19,910 nt of DNA from Hirudo medicinalis. Lineage: Eukaryota; Annelida; Clitellata; Hirudinida; Hirudinidae. Location: positions 125,341-145,250 of the forward strand of contig MPNW01000175.1 of NCBI GenBank assembly GCA_011800805.1, written 5' to 3'. The position numbers were made by a program, and so were the translations under genes. Under the pieces are notes generated by a model. The model was not told the DNA's origin. It ran no database searches and worked only from the letters and a program-made list of their open reading frames with translations. How positions within the stretch are numbered: the first letter of the stretch is position 1; every line of letters begins with the position of its first letter. Shown piece after piece: positions 1-7,588 of this stretch.

Positions 1-25
1 GACACGAGCCAAGGAGGGTTATAAA

Positions 26-214
26 ATGAATGATACAACAGATAAAATGAATGATACAACAGATAAAATGAATGATACAACAGATAAAATGAATGATACA
101 ACAGATAAAATAAATGATACAACAGATAAAATAAATGATACAACAGATAAAATGAATGATACAACAGATAAAATAAATGATACAACAGATAAAATAAATG
201 ATACAACAGATAAA
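26..214. repeat. 21-nt minisatellite, 9 copies
   Basis: Nine head-to-tail copies of a 21-nt unit (ATGAATGATACAACAGATAA plus A) run without length change. Each unit begins with ATG or ATA. In order the copies read ATG x4, ATA x2, ATG, ATA x2. On the + strand it is an open frame for a 7-residue repeat (M/I-N-D-T-T-D-K), but the frame soon stops and has no gene context. The array lies just past the 3' coding end of the antisense LINE fossil, so it may sit in that element's 3' UTR or tail (inference). Confidence 0.95.
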
Positions 215-1370
215 GGGGTGAGGAAATGTAAATCTCAACAACTGGACAGAATGTATTTTTAAGACGGATTTAAATAGTGAGAAACTGTTTACAGAAGCAA
301 GGGATGATGATAGAGAAGAGAACAAGAGTGGACCTCGACAACATGTGGAGAATTTTTTGAAGGTTTTTACAGGAAAATTCAGATCTGAATTGATTGGATG
401 ATCTAAGATTGTAAGAGTGGATGTCTGAAGATTTGGAAAACATATTATTAAAGGACGAAGGCAGCGAGTTATGTTCATAATTAAATATAAAGAGGCAAGT
501 TTGGAATTTATTGATTTGATGAATATTCAGAAATCCATTTGAAATAAAATAGTCCTTTGTCTGAGCACGTGGAAGGAGACGAAATATAATGCGGATGATT
601 CTTTTTTGGAGAGTGAGTAAAGGGATAAGTTTAGAGGGATAGTTAGATGCCCAAGCTATATACAATAAGTGAGGTAAGGATGGATTAGTGAATAGTATAG
701 CATTATAAGAATTTTTCTATCAACAAATGAACTGATCTTTGAGCTGTGGGAGATCTTCAATTCTTTACCTATTTGAATGATCTCGTCTGGTGAAACAGGG
801 GAAAAGGACGTTGTGGGAGTGGGAGAGTTCGTGAGGAATTCGAGGATGAATTTGGATGGAGTGACGATCTTCTTCGCCAAGTCTGATCCAAGATCGGAGA
901 AATATTTGTTGAATTTTTCGACTATTGAAATTGGAGAGTTTAGTTCGCCTCCGTCGTCTGAGTAAAACATGTCAGGAGCGTCGACTGATTTGCTCCCTCA
1001 AGATAAAATACTTTTTATGATGTTCCAAGTACCTTTTGGATTTCCCTGTTGTTCCTGGAATTTTGATGAGAAGTGATGGCGATTTATGGCTTGCTTGATA
1101 GTTTTGAATCTGTTTCTATAATTTGTGAATCTGATTTTATTTGCTGGAGTTGGATTCTTTAAATATGTTTTGTTGAGTTTACTTTTTAATCTGCAAGATT
1201 TTAGAAGAGCGGGGGTCATCCATTCCTGTTTTTTTTTTATTCTGGATTGAGAACCGATAGTTGCCAAAGGTTAACAATGATTATATAGATTTTGATATTT
1301 CGATAGAAAAAGTTGGTAGGCATGAGACATGTTTTGGGATTCACTTTTGAATTGAATTTTGGATCGAATT
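215..1370 (-). mobile_element. Non-LTR retrotransposon fossil (CR1/jockey-like), antisense, core-deleted
   Basis: On the minus strand, conceptual translation gives three successive blocks of a LINE ORF2. About 1370-1000 resembles the linker after the endonuclease, with WMTPALLKSCRLKSKL, a Tyr-Leu-Lys-Asn-Pro-Thr-Pro segment and TWNIIKSIL. About 970-755 resembles the entry into the RT domain (FNKYFSDLGSDLAKKI, SPDEIIQI). About 735-270 resembles the region after the RT catalytic core (LIMLYYSLIHPYLTYC, then LLTLQKRIIRIIF and a degenerate C-terminus). The entire palm region with the YADD box is missing between the last two blocks. Several stops and frame changes show it is dead. It is probably antisense inside an upstream intron of the CNG channel gene. 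Clade assignment is tentative. Confidence 0.8.
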
Positions 1371-2260
1371 TTGGCATTCCCCAGTCACATCAGACCAATC
1401 CTCCCCAGTCAAACATTCTTTAAATTTCAATTTTGCTTGTTCATCTTGCTTAATAATTAAATTATTATCATAAATTTAAGTATTCGGCGCCACGGTTGTA
1501 ACAGTAGTTTTTAGAATAACAATGGAACGTGTTCCTTAAAAATGATTTATTAATATAATTCTCGAAATGCAAATATAAATCACAGTGCTGAATATTCTGG
1601 GTTGATTGCCACTGAATCCATGGATGATGAAATTTCTTTCATTTCCAAAATTAGATGATGGACAGGATAAAAGATAATGAATAATGCAGTCTGGAGGGAT
1701 GGATGGATAGATGAATGGGTGGTTGGATGGATGGTTGGGTGGATGGATAGATAGATGGATGGATGAATATATGGATGAGTGGATACACAGACTTCAATTC
1801 CTGATGACCACCCAAGTTGATTTGATATTTATCAATTAACACGTCCTAATTTAAATTGTTTGTAAATAAGAAAATAAAAATTATTTAAATTAAGTTCATG
1901 TGTCAACAATGTTATTACAACAAAGTTATTACACAATCTATGATCAATTCGACATTTTAAAATAACAATAAACAAACTTAGCAAGGATTTTAACATTTTT
2001 AAAATAAGAAGAAAAAATCCTGACGTCGTTGAGAAAGTTGGAAACATAAAATCAACCTTTTTTCGAAGCTTCCTCAGCCTGTGTTTTAATCAATTAAACT
2101 TTACATTGGAATTTACATCGTCTTAAAATCATGTTTTATCAGACAAATAATAATAAAATAAAACAAAATAAATAAATATAATAAGTTATAAATAAAATAT
2201 ATAAATAAATAAATAATTAATAATAAATATTTAAAATTAAACTTTTGTTTCAATTATTAG
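1371..2260. other. Presumed intronic DNA, no gene seen
   Basis: I see no exon-like conserved coding here. The stretch holds a degenerate GGAT/GGTT tetranucleotide tract near 1697-1785. A strongly A/T-rich block (about 2145-2240) with AAATA-type runs follows, ending in the pyrimidine-bearing acceptor candidate TTATTAG at 2254-2260. The channel's transmembrane exons must lie upstream of this window. Confidence 0.6.
1697..1785. repeat. Degenerate GGAT tetranucleotide tract
   Basis: Imperfect GGAT/AGAT/GGTT repeats. On the minus strand they read as an artefactual Pro-Ser-Ile-His low-complexity frame. Confidence 0.9.
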
Positions 2261-5200
2261 AAAAATTATCGAACAATTCCTACTTCATTTCTAAAGTGAA
2301 TGATAAATTGAATGAATTTAAAAGAGGATGCATGAATGGAGGAGGGGACATCAACGCTCTTGGACTCCTTCCTGACAAGCTGAAGACCGAACTCGCTCTC
2401 CATGTCAACCTGGAAACATTGAAGAAGGTGGAATGAGCATGCATGAACGGATGCATGGAATTATGGATGAATTAATGGATGGATGCATGGATGGATGGAT
2501 GGATGGATGGATGGATGGAAGGATGGATGGATGACACAAAAAGTTACAAACAAAAATTAATTTCGTAATATGTAATTTCTAAATAAATAACTTTAGAAGA
2601 ATGTATTAGCCAAGTTAAAACACGAATTTTAAATAAATCCAGGTGACAATCTTCCACGAATGTGAGCCAGAATTTCTTCACGATTTGGTTCTGAAGATGA
2701 GAACATACATCTTCACACCTGGTGACCTCATCTGCAGGAAGGGTGAAGTTGCAAGGGAGATGTTCATCATTGCTGATGGTTTATTGGAGGTCCTAAGGTC
2801 GGAGTTCAATGTTTCACGTGCACTTGGTTACTTTTACTACTTTCAAGTGTATTTCTGACTACTTTTACTTGCAAGTGTGCGTCTTATTACTTCTACTTCT
2901 TATTCTTTTACTTTGATCTTCAACATGACTTCTGCGTTACTTGGAAATTGTTGTGCAGCAACTTGGAATCATTCGTGCAGAACCGAAAGTTGTTGGGAAA
3001 AGTACTTAATTAGTGGCTGACCGACATAATGTGTTGGAAAGCACTAAAATTGATGAGCACTTGTGTTGTGTTATGTAATAACATAATAATTGACACTAAT
3101 AACGGCATTATTAATAATAATTATGTAACAAATAATAGCACAAATAACAATGTAATCAAAACAAATTCAACAACTACGTAACATTCATTACATTCATTAC
3201 AATTACTAGCAATCTAGCCTAGAATCTGGTCAAGCAATTTAAAGTGGGTTAATCCTGGATAAGCATGTTCATTAATAAATGTTTATTTAATAAATTGAAT
3301 CTAATTACGAATATTAATTATCAAATCTTATTCAGAAATTCATTTTCAAAACAGATAAAATGTGTTCGAATTCATATTAAGTGGTTGTTTGATTGTTATT
3401 TATTATAAATTATTTATATTATATTTTACAATAATAATACATTTTTTATGCAATACATTTTTAAATTGCTTAATTTCAAAAAATGTCCTTAATGGATCCT
3501 AAATCGAAAGCAGAATTGTTGTTTTATTTGTCTTCTTAGATTAACTTTAAACTCAACAAATGCTGCTTATAATCCTTAATGATTATTTGGTGACATTCAA
3601 ATGATGACCACGACCACGACGACTTCGAGAATGATGACGATGACGACGATGATGATGACGACGACGATGACGACGATGATGATGACGGTGACGATGACGA
3701 CGATGATGACGATGACGAAGACAAAGGCGATGGTGAAACCAGAGCTCATGATTGAATCACGACTTGAAAGAAATTAAAACTCTTGAAATTTCAACTTTTC
3801 TTTTGAATGAAGTTGACAATTTTAAGTGATTTTGTTTTTTTTTTTATTTATAACGATGTTTTATATTTGGTGACCATTGCCATGGTAACGGATGATGATG
3901 ACGATGACGATGACGATGATGATGACGATGACGATGACGATGACGATGATGATGGCGATGATGACGATGATGACGATGCCTGTGATAATGATGATGTTCA
4001 TTCAACACATAAGAAAATATGTAAAAAAGTTCCAACAGTAAGAGGAACGTGACAGACGTAAATTCATTTTATTTCACTGCTCCATGAAACTCCTTCCGTG
4101 CAGACGTTCTTTCTTGTGGAGTCCTTTATTTATAATCTTAAAAATTATTATCATCATTCATATTACATTTGAATAAGTAATTATGCTGTATATATGATGA
4201 ATTCTGTTATTAATGTGATTAATTATATTATTAATTATTACTATTACGTTATTAATTATATTATTTATATTACATTATAATTCATATTTTTATTTGTTTT
4301 GCGTAAATTAATTCCTATGTGTTTACTTTGAAATAATTCTTTATTCTAAAAAATCCAATTAATTCAATTTCTAATGCGATTTAAGTGCACGAGATTTTAA
4401 ATTTATTAATTGTTAATGATAATAATTGTTTTAATGATAAATGTTTTGAAAAATAATTGTTTTAATAATAACTGATTTTTAATAATAAATGTTTTAATAA
4501 TAATTGATTTTTGTAATAATTGTTTTAACAATAAATGTTTTTAATTTAAAAGTGAATCTGGAGAAATTCTTTCGAAAATGAGTGCTGGTGACTTCTTTGG
4601 AGAGATTGGAATCTTGAACATGGACGGAGGAGTGAACAAGTTGCAATATACTTAAATTATATCAATTATTATTATTATTATTATATTTATAAATTATATT
4701 TTATATTATAAAATTATGTTTAAATTTTAAAATTATTATTATTATTAAAACATAATTATTAAATTATGAAAATATTATTATATTTTATAAATTTATTTTT
4801 ATAAATTTATATTTGTTATATATTATATATGTTATATATGCACTAGTAGCCACCCAAAATATAATTTATATTTTATAATTATAATTTATAATAATAAATT
4901 TCTAAAATTTAATGTATTGAACGAGTTTTAAATATAATATAATATATAAATAATTTGTTGAACAAAAATAATCACCATTATCAAGACTCTTTAAAAATAA
5001 TTAAATAAAAATTGTATTTAAAAAAAATTGATGTTAATGCTGTAAAGTAATTGTAATAATATTATATTATTCTTATTTATTAATTATTGAATAATCATAA
5101 TTGATTATCATTGTGATAATCATTTACAATGATAACAATTGATTACAATGAATCAGGAGGACTGCAGACGTGAGGTCACTTGGTTACTCGGAGTTGATTG

Positions 5201-7536
5201 TTCTGTCCAGAGACGATGTACTCAGTGCTTTGAGGGACCACCCAGAAGCTGAGGTGGGTGATGATTTTGATGATGGTGGTGATGATGATCATGATGATGA
5301 TGATGATGATGACGATGGTGGTGGCGGTAATGATGATGATAATGATGATGACGACGACGACGATGATGATGATGATGATGATTAAAACTTTTCGTGATGC
5401 AAATAGGACGTTAAGATCATCGGATGTTGGAAGCTATAAACTTGAGACTTGTTGTCATCAATTACATTACCGCATCGAGTGAATCCGTCGTCGATCANGA
5501 TGATGATGATTAAAACTTTTCGTGATGCAAATAGGACGTTAAGATCATCGGATGTTGGAAGCTATAAACTTGAGACTTGTTGTCATCAATTACATTACCG
5601 CATCGAGTGAATCCGTCGTCGATCACAATTTAATTATTTACTGATTTATTAATTTAAAACATTTATTGACTTAATGATTCAATTTGAATCCATTTTATAT
5701 TTCATAATGTAAATATTTATCAAATCAATAAAAAGTGTACCATATTTATTTATAAAATACAATATTAATCATATTTGTTGGAAAACACATTTTTTGAGTA
5801 ATATAAAAATATTTGAAGTGCAAAACCAACATTTTCCTCAACAACACAACAACAACACAACGACGACAACAACAAACAATTTATTTAATTAGTTATTAAA
5901 GCTTTGATTGCATTTTTTTCGACATTTTCCATTTCTTCAGCCACTTCATGGAAGATGTCAAATCCATGTCATGGTTGACATGTCGTACTCATTTCATCTC
6001 AAAAATCGCCAACACCATCGCTTCATCGTCCACCTCATCCTTTCCACCCAGGCAGTTCTCAGGCAAGTCCCTCTCAACACTCCCGCCTGTCTCGTCGATA
6101 GAAGTCCTGAAGGCCATTGGTGCATTGTCCAACAAAACATCTCCTTTCGGCCCTCTTCACACTTCCATACTAAAAAAATACTCCCCTATCCTATCCCCCA
6201 TCCTCTCCAAACTCGCCATCTTTTCTTTCAGCACTGGTATTTTCCCCTCCATCTTCAAGAGCGCTCAAGTCCTCCCCTTACTAAAATAAAAAACCAAGCC
6301 TCGACCCTATCTCCCCTGCCAATTACAGACCTATCTCCTACTATGTCGAACCTGCTAGAGAGACTTATTCTTTCCAGGATTCGTCCTCATATTAGTAACT
6401 CTCCCAACTTCTCTCCCTTGCAATCTGCCTATAGACCTGGTTTCTCCACATTTTCAACAATCTTTCCAACGTATGTGGAAATCGTAACTGCGCCGTCATG
6501 GTCTGCCTGATCTCTCTGCGGCCTTCGACAATATTAACCACCAAAGACTGTTGGAAAGACTCCACTCTGATTATTTTTGCATTGACAGCCTTGCCCTCTC
6601 TTGGCTTCACTCCCAACTTTCCAACAGATCTCAATACGTTAAGCTTGGCGATGACATTTCCGCCTCTGCTCTACTTCTTTCCGGGTTCCCCAGGGCTCTG
6701 TCCCAGGACCCCTATTCGTCACGACCTATACCTCACCCCTCTCCGCCATCTTTAGGAACTTCGACTTGTCTTTTCACCAATACGCTGATGTCACGAGCCT
6801 TTATTCTGTCCTCTCCAACCACAGTGCACACCCACACACCTCAAGAATCTATCTCCCCCATCTTCAATAAACATCGCTGGTACTACTCTTCCTTCTACTA
6901 CCCTAAAACTCCTCGGCGTCACCTTTGACTCCCACCTCAGCTTTAAACAGCACGCCACCTCTGTAATAAAATCATGCAATCCTCATCTGGGCTATCAGAC
7001 ATATACGTCCGTTCCTCTCTGTCGACACAACTTCTGCACTTGCATGCAGTCTGGTCCTCTCGTCTGGATTACTGGAACTCCCTTCTCTACGGCACTTCTG
7101 CCTCACTTATCCACTCCCTTCACCGCCTCCAAATCCCCGACCACCTTCGTTCATCCTCCGCAATCCATCTTCACCAACCAGTCCACAGATCATACATCGT
7201 CAATCGAGGTTTCACCTATGCCTCGCCTGCCGTCTGGAACGACCTTCCCCCATCATTCGGTCTCAACCTGCCCTTGAACTCTTCAAGCGTCAGTTGAAGA
7301 CCCATCTATTCAGGATTAAATCAAACCGAGGACCAAAGCGGTCAATCATAATCATGTCATAATCTCAAGTCATGTCATAACCACAATCATGTCACAATCT
7401 CAAGTTATGACTTCTGAGTAATGAGACGATGAGGACTTGAATAATTGTTCACTAATTGCATGGCATTTTATCAACCAGCATCATTAACATTGTCTTCCTC
7501 ATCATCATCATCTTCGTCGTCGTCGTCGTTGTCGTT

Positions 7537-7588
<52 letters not shown>

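Larger units (their letters stand above)
2798..4552. other. Channel intron (CNBD exons 2 to 3), 1755 nt
   Basis: The intron runs from donor GTCGGA to the acceptor after TTTAAAAG. No gene is seen inside. It carries two GAY-trinucleotide tracts (see separate entries). About 4418-4542 is a run of imperfect AATAATTGTTTTAAT / AATAAATGTTTT repeats ending just before the acceptor. Splice joining completes an AGT Ser codon and restores the CNBD. Confidence 0.8.

Noticed and set aside
1832..2047. 71-codon minus-strand frame
   Set aside because: Leu/Phe/Ile-rich composition expected from AT-rich DNA, no domain or splice support.
3536..4052. Open frames reading poly-Ser, poly-Asp and poly-His
   Set aside because: They are translations of the GAY trinucleotide tracts inside a channel intron; every frame through such a tract is open.
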